A stretch of DNA of 64,000 bases from Zeimonas sediminis. Lineage in GTDB: Bacteria > Pseudomonadota > Gammaproteobacteria > Burkholderiales > Burkholderiaceae_E. Numbering within the stretch: the stretch's first letter is position 1; each line of letters starts with the position of its first letter. The stretch is from NCBI RefSeq assembly GCF_023721795.1, contig NZ_JAMQYE010000001.1, positions 2,701,671-2,765,670 on the forward strand. Direction: 5' to 3'. The notes under the pieces are model-generated. The model did not search any database, was not told where the DNA came from, and worked only from the letters and a program-made list of their open reading frames with translations. Shown here piece by piece: positions 46,318-56,249 of the stretch. Both the position numbers and the translations under genes were made by a program.

Positions 46318-46380
46318 GGGGCCGGAGCGAGTCCCGCACGCTGCATCGAAGCGAGCCCAGCTCGGGGCCGGAGCGAGTCC
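46318..46380. repeat. 17-bp direct repeat downstream of the Spy-like gene
   Basis: GGGGCCGGAGCGAGTCC occurs at 46318-46334 and again at 46364-46380, 46 bp apart, inside the 119-bp gap between the Spy-like gene and yaeQ. The role is unknown; it may be a local duplication. Confidence 0.55.
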
Positions 46381-46426
46381 GGTCCCCGGGTCGGGCACGC
46401 GAGGGCCGTTGCGGTAAATTCCGCCG

Positions 46427-46972
46427 ATGGCCCTTCGCTCCACGATCCACAAGGCCGCGTTGTCCATCGCCGACATGGACCGCGGCCATTATTCCGACCA
46501 CGACCTGACGATCGCGCTGCATCCGTCCGAAACCGAGGAGCGGATGATGGTGCGGCTGCTGGCGTTCGCGCTGCACGCCGACGAGGGCCTCGCCTTCGGG
46601 CGCGGGCTGTCCACCGACGACGATCCAGACCTATGGCTGCGCGACGACACCGGCGCGATCGTGCACTGGATCGACGTCGGCTGGCCCGACGAGCGCAGGA
46701 TCCGCCGGGCCTGCGGGCGCGCGGACAGGGTCTCGGTGCTCGCCTACGGCGGCAACAAGACCGATGTCTGGTGGGCGCAGAACGCGTCGGCGCTGGCCCG
46801 CAACGCGAACCTGGACGTGGCGGCCGTGCCTCGCGAGGCCTCGGCCGCGCTGGGCGCGCTCGCGAAGCGATCGATGCGCCTGAGCGTCAGCATCCAGGAC
46901 GGCAGGATCTGGTTCGGCGACGAATCCGGCGGCGTCGACTTCGAGCTGCAACGCCTGAAGCCGGCTGCCTGA
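46427..46972 (+). CDS. yaeQ: YaeQ family protein
   Basis: A 181-residue protein matching YaeQ from end to end: MALRSTIHKAALSIADMDRGHY, HPSETEERMMVRLLAFALHADEGLAFGRGLSTDDDPDLW, WIDVGWPDERRIRRACGRADRV and YGGNKTDVWW. YaeQ has a PD-(D/E)XK nuclease-like fold; the conserved Asp-Glu-Trp residues are in place. Its cellular role is not settled; older work linked it to RfaH-related transcription effects. It stands alone between the Cpx locus and a convergent SDR gene. Confidence 0.92.
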   Translation: MALRSTIHKAALSIADMDRGHYSDHDLTIALHPSETEERMMVRLLAFALHADEGLAFGRGLSTDDDPDLWLRDDTGAIVHWIDVGWPDERRIRRACGRADRVSVLAYGGNKTDVWWAQNASALARNANLDVAAVPREASAALGALAKRSMRLSVSIQDGRIWFGDESGGVDFELQRLKPAA

Positions 46973-46997
46973 GCCGGCCAGGGCCCCGCCTCGCCGC

Positions 46998-47786
46998 TCA
47001 GCGAAGTCGCTTCGCGAAAGGCAGCGTGCTGGTCAGTCCGCCGTCGACCGCGACCGCCTGGCCGTTCACGTACGACGCCTCGTCGCTCGCCAGGAAGGCC
47101 GCCATCGCGGCGATCTCGTGCGGCAGGCCGTAGCGGCGCAGCGGGTTGAGCTGGCCGAGCTTGTCCTCGCTGCCGCGCGAGCGCGCGTACTCGAACACCG
47201 GCTTCGTCATGCCGGTCTCGATCAGGCCCGGACAGACCGCGTTGACCCGCACGCCGGTGCCCCACATCGAATTGGCCGCCGTCTGCACCAGGCTGATCAC
47301 GCCGGCCTTGCTGGCGCTGTACGGGCTGCCGCCGGCATTCGAGCGCAGGCCCGCCACCGAGGCGGTGCAGACGATGGCGCCGCGGCCCTGCTCGACCATC
47401 AGCCGGCCCGCATGCTTGATCGCCAGGAAGGGGCCGATCAGGTTCACGCGCAGGATCTCGGTCCACAGCGACACGTCCTGCTCGAACAGCGGGACGTCGC
47501 CGCCGCTGATCCCCGCGTTGGCGTAGACGACGTCGAGCCCGCCGAACGCCGCCACGGCCTTCGCGACATAGGCCTGCACCGATGCCTCGTCGCCTGCGTC
47601 GGCGGCCATCGCGATCGCGTCGCCGCCTTCGGCGCGCACCATCGCCGCGGTCTCCTCGACCGCCTCGGCCGCGCGGTCCACCGCCAGCACGCGCGCGCCC
47701 TCGCGCGCGAACAGCAGCGCGCTCGCCCTGCCGATGCCGCTTCCCGCGCCGGTCACGATCGCGCGCTTGCCTTCGAGCCTGCCCAT
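46998..47786 (-). CDS. Short-chain dehydrogenase/reductase
   Basis: A 262-residue classical SDR: cofactor loop [20 protein letters not shown] at the end of strand 2 (Asp favouring NAD), NAG (YANAGISGG), catalytic Ser (VCTASVAGL) and Tyr-x-x-x-Lys (YSASKAG), then CPGLIETGM and the C-terminal [16 protein letters not shown]. Start chosen at 47786 with GGGAGG upstream. Substrate not predictable; similar enzymes oxidise hydroxyacyl or cyclic alcohols. Confidence 0.9.
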   Translation of the reverse strand: MGRLEGKRAIVTGAGSGIGRASALLFAREGARVLAVDRAAEAVEETAAMVRAEGGDAIAMAADAGDEASVQAYVAKAVAAFGGLDVVYANAGISGGDVPLFEQDVSLWTEILRVNLIGPFLAIKHAGRLMVEQGRGAIVCTASVAGLRSNAGGSPYSASKAGVISLVQTAANSMWGTGVRVNAVCPGLIETGMTKPVFEYARSRGSEDKLGQLNPLRRYGLPHEIAAMAAFLASDEASYVNGQAVAVDGGLTSTLPFAKRLR

Positions 47787-47914
47787 TCCTGCCTCCCTGT
47801 TCGCGTTGTCCGTCCCCTGCATTCTGACCGACGCCGCGTCCGGCCGACCGGCTCCGCCTCGCCCGGCGCGGCGCGCGCAGTGGCACTTGCCCGCGGCGCG
47901 CGTAAGATTGGCGA

Positions 47915-48622
<708 letters not shown>

Positions 48623-48625
48623 GCC

Positions 48626-48647
48626 GGGGGCCGGATCGGCGGCCCCC
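48626..48647. terminator. Bidirectional hairpin between UPF0149 and TAXI genes
   Basis: GGGGGCCG (48626-48633), a 6-nt loop and CGGCCCCC (48640-48647) form a perfect 8-bp stem in the 38-bp gap between converging genes. No T-tract follows, which is common in such GC-rich genomes. Confidence 0.45.
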
Positions 48648-48660
48648 GCGCGCGCCGCGC

Positions 48661-50058
48661 TCAGCCGGGCAGTCCGCGCTCCGTGCCCGCCCGCTCCCGC
48701 CCGGGAGCCGCCTGCTCCGGCCCGGCCTCCGCCCGCGCGCGCACCAGCCGGATGTGGCCGCGCAGCGCGTACAGCGCGTCGGTGTGCGACAGCGGCACCG
48801 CCAGTCGCTCGACCCGCGCGTCGAGCGCGTCGAGCTGCCCGACCAGGTCGCGCCGGTCCTGCGCCGGATCGGACAGCGCGTCCTCGATCCGGCGAAGCTG
48901 CCCGTACCAGCGGAAGATCCGCGAGCGCACCCTGAACTCGTACAGCGGCGGCACGATCCGCGACAGCGGGATCAGCACCGCGACGATCGACAGCAGGGCC
49001 AGCCACATCCGGTCGACCAGGTTGGCGAGCCAGAACGGCAGGTAGCGCTGCAGCCACGGCGTGCCGGAGCGGAAATAGCGCTCGGCCTCGCCGGCGAGCG
49101 GCCACTCGAGCGAACGTTCCGAAGGGAACTCGCCGCGCCGCTGGAACCAGCCGGATTCGCCGTGGATCGCCCGGGCGGCCTGCACGAACAGCTGTGCCAG
49201 CGCGGGATGAAGGTCCTCGTGCGCGACCAGCATCGCAGTGGGCGCCACCAGCCGCACGTCGGCGGGCGGGACGTCCTGCGCAAGGTCGACGACGCCGCGC
49301 GGCAGCACCACCGGGCTCAGGAACTGGAAGCGCCGCGAGTAGGCCTCCGCCTGCGGCACGTCGAGCAGGCGCACGCCCGGTGTCTGCAGCAGCATCCGGA
49401 TGATCGGCGCCTCGGGCGCCGACGCGAACGCGACCGCGTCTATCCGGCCCGCGAGCAGCTCGACCACCGCCGGCGTCTGGCCCAGGCGGTGCAGCGACAG
49501 GTCTCCGTCGCGCAGGCCGTTGGCCTCGAACAGTCTCGCGATCAGGTTCGGCACGCCGCTGCCCGGCGGCCCGATGTTCAGGCGCCAGCCGCGAAGCTCG
49601 CCCAGCGAGTCGAGCGTGTCCCGCCGCAGCAGGCGGCGGGCCGAGTCCTCGCGGTAGAACAGCCAGAGCGGCTCGAAGAACAGGCTGCCCAGCGCCACCA
49701 GGCCGTCGCCCTTCGAATCGCCGGGCGGCGGCTCGCGGGTGTCGGCCCCGCCCTGCACGAAAGCCACCGACACGCCCGAAGCGGGGTCGCGCAGCAACTC
49801 GAGGTTCTCGGTGGCGCCCTGCGTCTGCCGCAAGCGCACCTCGATGCCGTGCCGGCCCAGCCATTCCGCGTAGCGCCGGCCGAACTCGGCGTAGGCGCCC
49901 TGCGGTTGCCCGGTGGCCAGCGTGACCGAGCCGGGCGGCGTCGGCTGCAGGAACCAGAAGGCCGCCCACAGCAGCGCGACGGCGAGCAGCGCGAACGGGC
50001 CGAAGGTCAGCGCGAAGTCGCGCGCGTTGAGGATCGCGTTGCGCAGGAAGCGGGGCAT
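48661..50058 (-). CDS. TAXI-family TRAP solute-binding protein anchored by terminal membrane spans
   Basis: A 465-residue protein. An uncleaved-looking N-terminal span ([23 protein letters not shown]) precedes a periplasmic binding domain ([57 protein letters not shown]), which is the TAXI signature. After about residue 335 comes a second span ([25 protein letters not shown]) and a cytoplasmic helical tail. Free TAXI proteins feed a fused DctQM permease; none is nearby. The double anchor is typical of a Betaproteobacterial subgroup that may sense rather than transport (inference). Confidence 0.87.
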   Translation of the reverse strand: MPRFLRNAILNARDFALTFGPFALLAVALLWAAFWFLQPTPPGSVTLATGQPQGAYAEFGRRYAEWLGRHGIEVRLRQTQGATENLELLRDPASGVSVAFVQGGADTREPPPGDSKGDGLVALGSLFFEPLWLFYREDSARRLLRRDTLDSLGELRGWRLNIGPPGSGVPNLIARLFEANGLRDGDLSLHRLGQTPAVVELLAGRIDAVAFASAPEAPIIRMLLQTPGVRLLDVPQAEAYSRRFQFLSPVVLPRGVVDLAQDVPPADVRLVAPTAMLVAHEDLHPALAQLFVQAARAIHGESGWFQRRGEFPSERSLEWPLAGEAERYFRSGTPWLQRYLPFWLANLVDRMWLALLSIVAVLIPLSRIVPPLYEFRVRSRIFRWYGQLRRIEDALSDPAQDRRDLVGQLDALDARVERLAVPLSHTDALYALRGHIRLVRARAEAGPEQAAPGRERAGTERGLPG

Positions 50059-50163
50059 TCGCCGATTATCGCGCCCGCCGCGCGGTTAGGCCCGATCGGG
50101 CGAGCGGCCCGGCGGGCGGCCAGGGCTGGCCAGGTGAGCGGCCGGATCAGGCGGCCGGTCGGC

Positions 50164-50265
50164 TCAGGAGTGGCGACCGGACTCGACGAGGCGGCGCAGC
50201 GCGCGCCAGCCGTGGCGCAGGTCGATGCTGCGGTCGATCAGCCAGAGCCGGACGAACCAGATCAT
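50164..50265 (-). CDS. 33-residue amphipathic peptide coupled to the upstream membrane protein
   Basis: The ORF encodes MIWFVRLWLIDRSIDLRHGW followed by RALRRLVESGRHS. It starts in an ATGA overlap with the stop of the Pro/Ala-rich membrane protein gene. It has a hydrophobic, Trp-rich beginning and a strongly basic second half, which suggests peripheral membrane association. No family is recognised. The exact coupling is the main evidence that it is translated. Confidence 0.5.
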   Translation of the reverse strand: MIWFVRLWLIDRSIDLRHGWRALRRLVESGRHS

Positions 50266-50879
50266 TGCGCGGCTCCGGTCGGTGCCGCCGACGGGGTCGG
50301 TTCGGCAGTCGTTGCCTGGGGGGCGGGCTGCGCCGGCCTGATCGGCTCCTCGGATCGCAGGGTCTCGGAGGTGATCTGCGCGCTGGCGGGCAATGCGGCC
50401 GGCGGGGCGCCAGGGGCCGCCGGCGCCGTCTGGGGCGCGGCCTGCCGGGGGGCGAGCGTGTCGACCCGCGCGGTCGCGGATGCGCCCGAACCCGAGGCCG
50501 GCGCGGCCTCGAGCGGGGGGCGGGGCGGCGCCGGGATCTCGCTCCCGGAGCGGGTCATCGGCGCGGCCTCGACCGCCAGGCGCGGGGCCGTCGCAGGCTC
50601 GGGCCGCGCGGCCGGCTGAACGCGCGCGGCGGCGGCCGCTGGCGCGACTGCGGCAGGCGGCGCGGGCGGCGCGGCGACCCGGGCGGGTGCGTCGCCCGGG
50701 CGGGCCGGCGCGCGCGCGCTCGCGGGCTCGGCCGGCTCGCCGGCCTGCATCGAGATGACCAGCACGACCGAAGCCAGGACGACCGACACCACGACCGCGG
50801 TGGCGAGCACGTAGCCGATGAAGGCTGCCCATTCGCGCCAGTCGATGGTCGGTCGAGCGGTTCCGTCGGTCGTGTGCAT
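50262..50879 (-). CDS. Single-span membrane protein with long Pro/Ala-rich extracytoplasmic tail
   Basis: A 205-residue protein: a short cytoplasmic start (MHTTDGTARPTIDWREWAAF), one transmembrane helix (IGYVLATAVVVSVVLASVVLVISM) and about 160 residues made mostly of Ala, Pro, Arg and Glu (PARPGDAPARVAAPPAPPAA). The tail should cross or sit in the periplasm, as in TonB-like or divisome-anchoring proteins, but has no recognised domain. It is divergent from the sortase-type response regulator across 188 bp. Function unknown. Confidence 0.7.
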   Translation of the reverse strand: MHTTDGTARPTIDWREWAAFIGYVLATAVVVSVVLASVVLVISMQAGEPAEPASARAPARPGDAPARVAAPPAPPAAVAPAAAAARVQPAARPEPATAPRLAVEAAPMTRSGSEIPAPPRPPLEAAPASGSGASATARVDTLAPRQAAPQTAPAAPGAPPAALPASAQITSETLRSEEPIRPAQPAPQATTAEPTPSAAPTGAAQ

Positions 50880-51067
50880 GGAGACTCCTGTCGCCGGGGT
50901 GGCTGTCCTGATCGACAGTGATTGAACCCTTCGGCTGCGTCAGCTGGCAGGCGCGAACAGGATCGAATCCGAACCGATTAGGGCAAAGCGGAGGCAGTCG
51001 GTCCGGCGCGCGCGCGCTGCCCGCCGTAGGCCTCGGCGACGTCCCCGTTTGCGCTAGAGTTCCGGAC

Positions 51068-51763
51068 ATGGCACGCCGCATTGCAGTCATCGAAGACGAA
51101 CCCGCGATCCGCGACAACCTGCGCGACGCGCTGGCCCGCCAGGGGTTCGAAGTGTCCACCTTCGCCTCGCGCAACGAGGCGCAGCAGGCGATGCAGATCC
51201 GCCTGCCCGACATGGCGATCATCGACATCGGGTTGGGCGACGAGCCGGACGGCGGTTTCGAGCTCTGCCGCTGGCTGCGCGAGAAGGCGCCGGCTCTGCC
51301 GATCCTGATGCTGTCGGCGCGCGATTCCGAGATCGACATCGTGTCCGGCCTGAGGCTGGGCGCTGACGACTACGTGACCAAGAACGTCAGCCTGCCGCAC
51401 CTGCTGGCGCGCGTGACCGCGCTGTTCCGCAGGGCCGACGCGGTCGCCCAGCCCTCGCAGCAGGGCGAGCCGATGATCCGCGGGCCGCTGCGGCTCGACG
51501 TCGCGCGATTCGAGGCGACCTGGCGCGGCCAGCCGGTCGCGCTCACGGTGACCGAGTTCTGGATGCTTCACGCGCTGGCCATGCACCCCGGCCACGTCCG
51601 CGACCGCGAGGCGCTGATGCGCGAGGCCAACCTGGTCGTCGACGACCAGACGGTCACCTCCTACGTCAAGCGCCTGCGCCGCAAGTTCGAGGCGATCGAC
51701 AAGGATTTCGACGCGATCGAGACGGTCTACGGCCTCGGCTATCGCTTCCTGGTCCGCGAGTAG
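51068..51763 (+). CDS. Response regulator resembling the proteobacterial dedicated sortase system regulator
   Basis: A 231-residue OmpR-type regulator: MARRIAVIEDEPAIRDNLRDAL, phospho-acceptor Asp53 in MAIIDIGLGDEPDGGFELCRWL, switch Lys in VTKNVSLPHLLARV, and winged helix LTVTEFWMLHALAMHPGHVRDREALM...SYVKRLRRKFEAID. The IDIGLGDE-DGGF insertion, the SLPHLLARV element and the FWM-HALA-HPGHV wording are, from memory, the hallmark of the PdsR-type family that usually sits next to a class of gammaproteobacterial sortases. The kinase follows after 12 bp. Confidence 0.85.
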   Translation: MARRIAVIEDEPAIRDNLRDALARQGFEVSTFASRNEAQQAMQIRLPDMAIIDIGLGDEPDGGFELCRWLREKAPALPILMLSARDSEIDIVSGLRLGADDYVTKNVSLPHLLARVTALFRRADAVAQPSQQGEPMIRGPLRLDVARFEATWRGQPVALTVTEFWMLHALAMHPGHVRDREALMREANLVVDDQTVTSYVKRLRRKFEAIDKDFDAIETVYGLGYRFLVRE

Positions 51764-51775
51764 GAAAGGCGCGCC

Positions 51776-53890
51776 TTGAGGACGCGAGGCGGCGAGCCGG
51801 TCACCGCGGCATTGCGCCCTCGCCGCTGGCGCCTGCCGCTGGGCCTGCGCTTCACACTGGTCCTGTCGCTGATCCCCCTGCTGGTGCTGCCGCTGATCGG
51901 GCTGCGTTTCGTCGAGGTGATGACCGAGCTGGCGCGCAACGAGCGGCTCGAGAACCTCGCGCTGGCCGCGCGCAACCTGGCCGCGTCGCTGCACGAGCGG
52001 CCCGAGCTGTTCGAGTCGCTCGAGGCGGTGCGGCGGACCGACGCGGTGCGGCTGCTGGCGGTCGGTTTCCTCGCCGACGTGCGGATCGACCAACGGGACC
52101 GGGAATGGGCGGGCATGCCGAGCCGGCTGCTGACCGAGCCGGGCGCCGGCAGCGGGCGTGCGCCCACGCTGCGCGTGCGCCTGTCGGCCGCGCGCGCCCA
52201 GGAGCGCCCGGGCAAGCTGTTCCTGCTGGTCGACGCCGACGACGAGCGACTGGTGCTGCCAGAGGTCCGGGAAGGCGTGGCCCAGCCCGGCGACGAGGTG
52301 ACGATCTCGGTCGGCCAGCGCGCCGACCAGATGCGCGAGATCCGGGTGCAGCCGGTCGAGCGCCCCGGGGGTTGGCACGCCGAGATCGAGCTCGAGCCCG
52401 AGCCGGCGCTGCTTCGGATCCGGGTCGTGGACGTCGATTACCTGGGCTCCCGGAAGGTCGAGGGCACGCTCGATTCGGGCCTGCTCGCGCCCGCGCGGGC
52501 GCTGGGCGACGTGCTGCCCGACGATCCGCGAGTGCCGCTGTGGAGCTCCGCGATCCGCTCGCTGGCCCGCGCCTCGGGCAGGGTCTCGGTTTACGACGTG
52601 TCCGGCGAGCTGCTGGCGCAGACCGGGCAGCTGACCGCCGGCGAATTGCCCGACCGGGGCTGGCAGGCGCGGCTCGCGCGGACCCTGCTCGGCGCGGCCG
52701 ACATGCTGCGTCCCGCGATCTCGCAGCTCGCTTCCGAGGACGAGGCCGATCCCGCGAAGGCGATCGCCGAGGCCGGCAGCATCGCGGCCACCGACACGCC
52801 GGCGCTCACGCGGGCGCTGACCGGCCTGCCCGCGCACCAGGCCGAGCGCCTCGCGGGCGCTTCGGGCGTGCCGGCCTGGCTGCTGACCAGCGCGCACCCG
52901 GTCTGGGTCGGCGACCGGGTCGTCGGCGCGTTGGTCATCGAGGAGAACACCGCGTCGCGACTGTCCCCGGGGCAGGCCGCGATCGAGCGGCTCACGCTGC
53001 TCACCGCGCTCGCGCTGGCCGCCAGCACCGCGGCGCTGCTGCTGGTCGCATCGGTGACGGTCGGGCGGATCGTCCGCCTGCGCCGCCAGGCCGAGCGCGC
53101 GATCGACTCGCGCGGCCGCGTGGTCGGCCGCATCGAGCCCGGCCTGATCCGTGACGAGATCGGCGCGCTGGCCGAGAGCCACGCCCAGGTGCTCGAGCGC
53201 CTGGGACAGCACCAGCAGTACCTGGGCAACCTGCGCAGCCGCCTCGTCCACGAGCTGCGCACGCCGATCATGGTCGTGCGGTCCTCGCTCGACAACCTGG
53301 CCGCCGAGACCGACGAGGCGCGCCGCGCGGCCTACCTGGAGCGGGTGCGGGAAGGGGCCCAGCGGCTCGAGCGGATCGTGGCCAGCATGGGCGAGGCTTC
53401 CAGCCTGGAGTCGATGCTTGCGCAGAGCGAGCTCGAGCAGGTCGACCTGGGCGCGCTGGTGCGAAGCTGCGCCGACGGCTACCGGATCGCGTTCCGGCTG
53501 CCGATCGAGGTCGAGTGCGACGAGGGCGACACCGCTTGCGCGGTGGTGCCGGAGGCGATCGCCCAGGCGCTCGACAAGCTGGTGTCGAACGCCGCCGACT
53601 TCGCGGTCCAGGGCACGCCGGTCCGGATCTCGCTGCGCCGCGAGGGCGGGCGCGAGCCGGCCTGGCGGATCGCGGTGCGCAACCAGGGGCCGGCGCTGCC
53701 GGCCACGATGCGCGACAGCCTGTTCGACTCGATGGTCTCGGTGCGCGCGGGCGCCGCGCGCGGCGGCGCCCACCTGGGCATGGGGCTCTACCTGGTCAGG
53801 CTGGTCGCCGAGTTCCACGGCGGGCGCGCGTTCGCCCGCGACGTCGAAGGCGGCGTCGAGGTCGGCTTCACGATCGCGGCAGGGCGCTGA
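51776..53890 (+). CDS. Histidine kinase resembling the dedicated sortase system kinase
   Basis: A 704-residue kinase read from TTG at 51776 (GGAAAGG upstream); a GTG eight codons later is an alternative. N-terminal span LGLRFTLVLSLIPLLVLPLIGL is followed by a very long periplasmic sensor region (to about 400) with NERLENLALAARNLAASLHERPELF. A second span (LTALALAASTAALLLVASVTVG), a HAMP, the dimer helix with His492 (SRLVHELRTPIMVVRSS) and an ATPase end (LDKLVSNAADFA, GMGLYLVRLV) follow. Length and sensor layout match the marine-type sortase kinase family. It is transcribed with the regulator upstream. Confidence 0.85.
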   Translation: MRTRGGEPVTAALRPRRWRLPLGLRFTLVLSLIPLLVLPLIGLRFVEVMTELARNERLENLALAARNLAASLHERPELFESLEAVRRTDAVRLLAVGFLADVRIDQRDREWAGMPSRLLTEPGAGSGRAPTLRVRLSAARAQERPGKLFLLVDADDERLVLPEVREGVAQPGDEVTISVGQRADQMREIRVQPVERPGGWHAEIELEPEPALLRIRVVDVDYLGSRKVEGTLDSGLLAPARALGDVLPDDPRVPLWSSAIRSLARASGRVSVYDVSGELLAQTGQLTAGELPDRGWQARLARTLLGAADMLRPAISQLASEDEADPAKAIAEAGSIAATDTPALTRALTGLPAHQAERLAGASGVPAWLLTSAHPVWVGDRVVGALVIEENTASRLSPGQAAIERLTLLTALALAASTAALLLVASVTVGRIVRLRRQAERAIDSRGRVVGRIEPGLIRDEIGALAESHAQVLERLGQHQQYLGNLRSRLVHELRTPIMVVRSSLDNLAAETDEARRAAYLERVREGAQRLERIVASMGEASSLESMLAQSELEQVDLGALVRSCADGYRIAFRLPIEVECDEGDTACAVVPEAIAQALDKLVSNAADFAVQGTPVRISLRREGGREPAWRIAVRNQGPALPATMRDSLFDSMVSVRAGAARGGAHLGMGLYLVRLVAEFHGGRAFARDVEGGVEVGFTIAAGR

Positions 53891-53906
53891 GCCCGGCCCC
53901 GGCCGT

Positions 53907-54980
53907 TCAGCGCCCGAGCGCGGCCGCGACCCGCCCGACGAAGCCGTCGATCTTCGCGCCGTCGATCCAGCGCACCACGGCCACCAGCCTGCGCTCGGGA
54001 TCGATCCAGTTGACCGAGGCCCCCGCGCCGATCGCGAAGTAGCCCTTGCCGCCGGCGGACGGGAAGACGTCCTGCGTGCCGTTCAGCCACACCAGCATGC
54101 CGTAGAAGGGCGCGAGCGCGCAGGGCGTGCGCATCCGCGCGATCCACTCGGACGACAGCACCCGCCGGCCGTTCGCCACGCCGTCGTCGGCCAGCATCTG
54201 CCCGATCAGCCCCTGGTCACGGGCGCTGATCGACACGCCGCCGCCCCAGTGGCTGCCGCCCGGCACCGACTGGATCCGCCTGCCGTCGATCTCGACCCAG
54301 GAATCGTCGTAGCCGACCCAGCGCCACGGGTCGCTGGCGCCCGAAGGCTTGCGGATCGCCTCGTCGAAGACCTCGGGCAGCGGTGCGCGGAACAGGTGCA
54401 GCAGCGCCAGCGACAGCTGGTTGATGCGCACGTCGTTGTATTCCCAGAAGCTGCCTGGCGCCTGCAGCGGCCGCGCGTCGCCCTTTCGGCCGGCCGCGGG
54501 CGTCTTCTGGTACTGGACCGTGCGGTAGCGGTCGACCTGGTCCGGCACGCCGAAGCACTCGCCCTCCCACTCGCTGGTCTGCTGCAGCAGGTGGGTCCAG
54601 GTGATCTCCCGGTTGCGGCCCTCGTCGAAGCCGATTCCGCGCGCGCGGGCGCGCACCGGCTCGTCGGGGTCGGGCAGCAGCCCGCGGTCGAAGGCCACGC
54701 CGGCGAGCAGCGCCAGGTAGGTCTTGGCCACGCTGAAGGTCAGGTCGGCGCGGTGCGGCTCGCCCCAGCTCGCGACCTCGCGGCCGTCGACGCGGATCAC
54801 GCCGGACACGGGACCCCGGTCGTGCAGCGGCCCGAGCGTGCGGTTCCACGGCGCGGGGTCGAGCTGGTGGATGCCGAAGTCGCCGTCGGCGTTGCGGCTC
54901 CACGGGGTCTCGCTCGCGATCGCGAAGGCGATCGCCTCGTCGAAGGGCGAGCTGGCGCGGGGCGTTTCGGCGTCTTTCAT
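53907..54980 (-). CDS. Class C beta-lactamase-fold serine hydrolase
   Basis: A 357-residue protein with Ser83-Val-Ala-Lys86 (LTFSVAKTYLALLAG), the second motif EYNDVRIN (Tyr-Asn-Asp) and a GGGVSISARDQGLIGQML region. No signal peptide is seen. A strong GGAGGAAA ribosome-binding site precedes the ATG. Its 3' end nearly abuts the convergent sortase-type kinase gene (16 bp). Esterase or amide hydrolase activity is likely; the substrate cannot be named. Confidence 0.85.
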   Translation of the reverse strand: MKDAETPRASSPFDEAIAFAIASETPWSRNADGDFGIHQLDPAPWNRTLGPLHDRGPVSGVIRVDGREVASWGEPHRADLTFSVAKTYLALLAGVAFDRGLLPDPDEPVRARARGIGFDEGRNREITWTHLLQQTSEWEGECFGVPDQVDRYRTVQYQKTPAAGRKGDARPLQAPGSFWEYNDVRINQLSLALLHLFRAPLPEVFDEAIRKPSGASDPWRWVGYDDSWVEIDGRRIQSVPGGSHWGGGVSISARDQGLIGQMLADDGVANGRRVLSSEWIARMRTPCALAPFYGMLVWLNGTQDVFPSAGGKGYFAIGAGASVNWIDPERRLVAVVRWIDGAKIDGFVGRVAAALGR

Positions 54981-55098
54981 CGGGTTTCCTCCGGGCGTGA
55001 TCGCGCATGCGGGCGGGGGCGCGATCGCGGCATCGTGGCCGCCGCGATCGCCGGGCGCGAGATCAGGGCAAGACGTTAGCAGCTAGGGGCATCCGCAA

Positions 55099-55127
55099 TT
55101 GACAAGGCATTCCGATCCTGACAATGT
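55099..55127 (+). promoter_or_regulatory. Possible promoter for the second TRAP operon
   Basis: A perfect -35 hexamer TTGACA (55099-55104) stands 115 bp before the dctP-like start; a poor -10 match (CAATGT) lies at 17 bp. TGACAA is repeated at 55100 and 55119, 19 bp apart, which could also be a regulator half-site pair. Confidence 0.35.
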
Positions 55128-55219
55128 CCGCGCCTCGCGGCGCCGCCCGCGGGGTCGAGCCCCGGGAAGGATGCGCCATGCGCTAAGATTGCCCGCCTAA
55201 CGATGGGGAGGAGAACCCG

Positions 55220-56212
55220 ATGAAATCGCTCAAGCTGCTCGCCGGCGCGCTCGCGCTGGCCGTCCTGCCGGCCATGCCGGTCGCCGCCCAGGAAATCAAG
55301 ATTTCCCACCAGTGGAAGGCCAATGTCGACGGTCGCGACCGCGCGACCCGGGTCTTCGTGGACGAGGTCCGCAAGAAGGACCCGAACATCAAGTTCCGCA
55401 TCTACCCGGCCCAGTCGCTCGGCATCAAGCCGGTCGCGCAGTTCGAGGCGCTGCAGAACGGCACGCTCGAGATGGCCGTGTTCCCGATGTCCTACGCGGT
55501 CGGCAAGGCGCAGGAGTTCTCGATCGTGATCATGCCCGGCACGATCTCGAACCTCGACCACGCGATGCGCCTGAAGGGCACGCCCTTCCACCAGAAGCTG
55601 CAGGCGCTGGCCGAGAAGAACGGCGTCCGCATCATCACCTGGTGGTGGACCCCGGGCGGCTTCGCGTCGAAGGACCGCGCGATCGGCGGCCCGGACTCGG
55701 TTTCCGGCCTGAAGATGCGCGCGGCCGACCCGACCTTCGAGCTGATGCTGAAAGAGGCCGGCTCGTCGGTGGTCAACATGCCGTCGAGCGAGATCTACCC
55801 GGCGCTTCAGTCGGGCGTGCTGAACGCCACGCTGACCTCGGCCGAGACCTTCGTCAGCATGCGGCTCTACGAGCAGACCAACAACGCGACCGTCGGCGGC
55901 GACTACAACCTGTGGATGCTGCTGCAGCCGCTGGTCATGTCCAAGCAGCACTGGGACAAGCTCACGCCGGAGCAGAAGAAGATCTTCGAGGAGGCGGCGA
56001 ACAAGAGCGACGAGTTCTTCCTCGGGCTGCAGCGCGAGGCCACCGACAAGATGGCCGAGGCCTACCGGAAGGCCGGCGCGAAGGTGCACGAGATGACCAA
56101 GGCCGAGTTCGAAGCCTGGCTGGAGCTCGCCAAGAAGACCTCGTGGGCCGAGTTCGCCAAGAAGTCGCCCGAGGCCAAGGAGCTGCTCGACGCGCTCCAG
56201 GCGGTGAAGTGA
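55220..56212 (+). CDS. dctP: TRAP transporter solute-binding protein (DctP family), second system
   Basis: A 330-residue periplasmic protein, Sec signal ending PVAAQ. Family elements: ISHQWKANVDGRDRATRVFVDEV, NIKFRIYPAQSLGIKPV, GLKMRAADPTFELML (carboxylate-clamp Arg region) and MPSSEIYPALQSGVLNATLTS. GGGGAGGAG lies before the ATG. It heads a complete P-Q-M operon, unlike the Q-M-P order of the first system, and the two binding proteins differ widely, so they should import different acids. The downstream amidase hints at an amide or amino-acid related substrate (inference). Confidence 0.92.
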   Translation: MKSLKLLAGALALAVLPAMPVAAQEIKISHQWKANVDGRDRATRVFVDEVRKKDPNIKFRIYPAQSLGIKPVAQFEALQNGTLEMAVFPMSYAVGKAQEFSIVIMPGTISNLDHAMRLKGTPFHQKLQALAEKNGVRIITWWWTPGGFASKDRAIGGPDSVSGLKMRAADPTFELMLKEAGSSVVNMPSSEIYPALQSGVLNATLTSAETFVSMRLYEQTNNATVGGDYNLWMLLQPLVMSKQHWDKLTPEQKKIFEEAANKSDEFFLGLQREATDKMAEAYRKAGAKVHEMTKAEFEAWLELAKKTSWAEFAKKSPEAKELLDALQAVK

Positions 56213-56249
56213 GGCCCCGAGCGGACTGACCAAAGGGAAGGGCGGCGCC

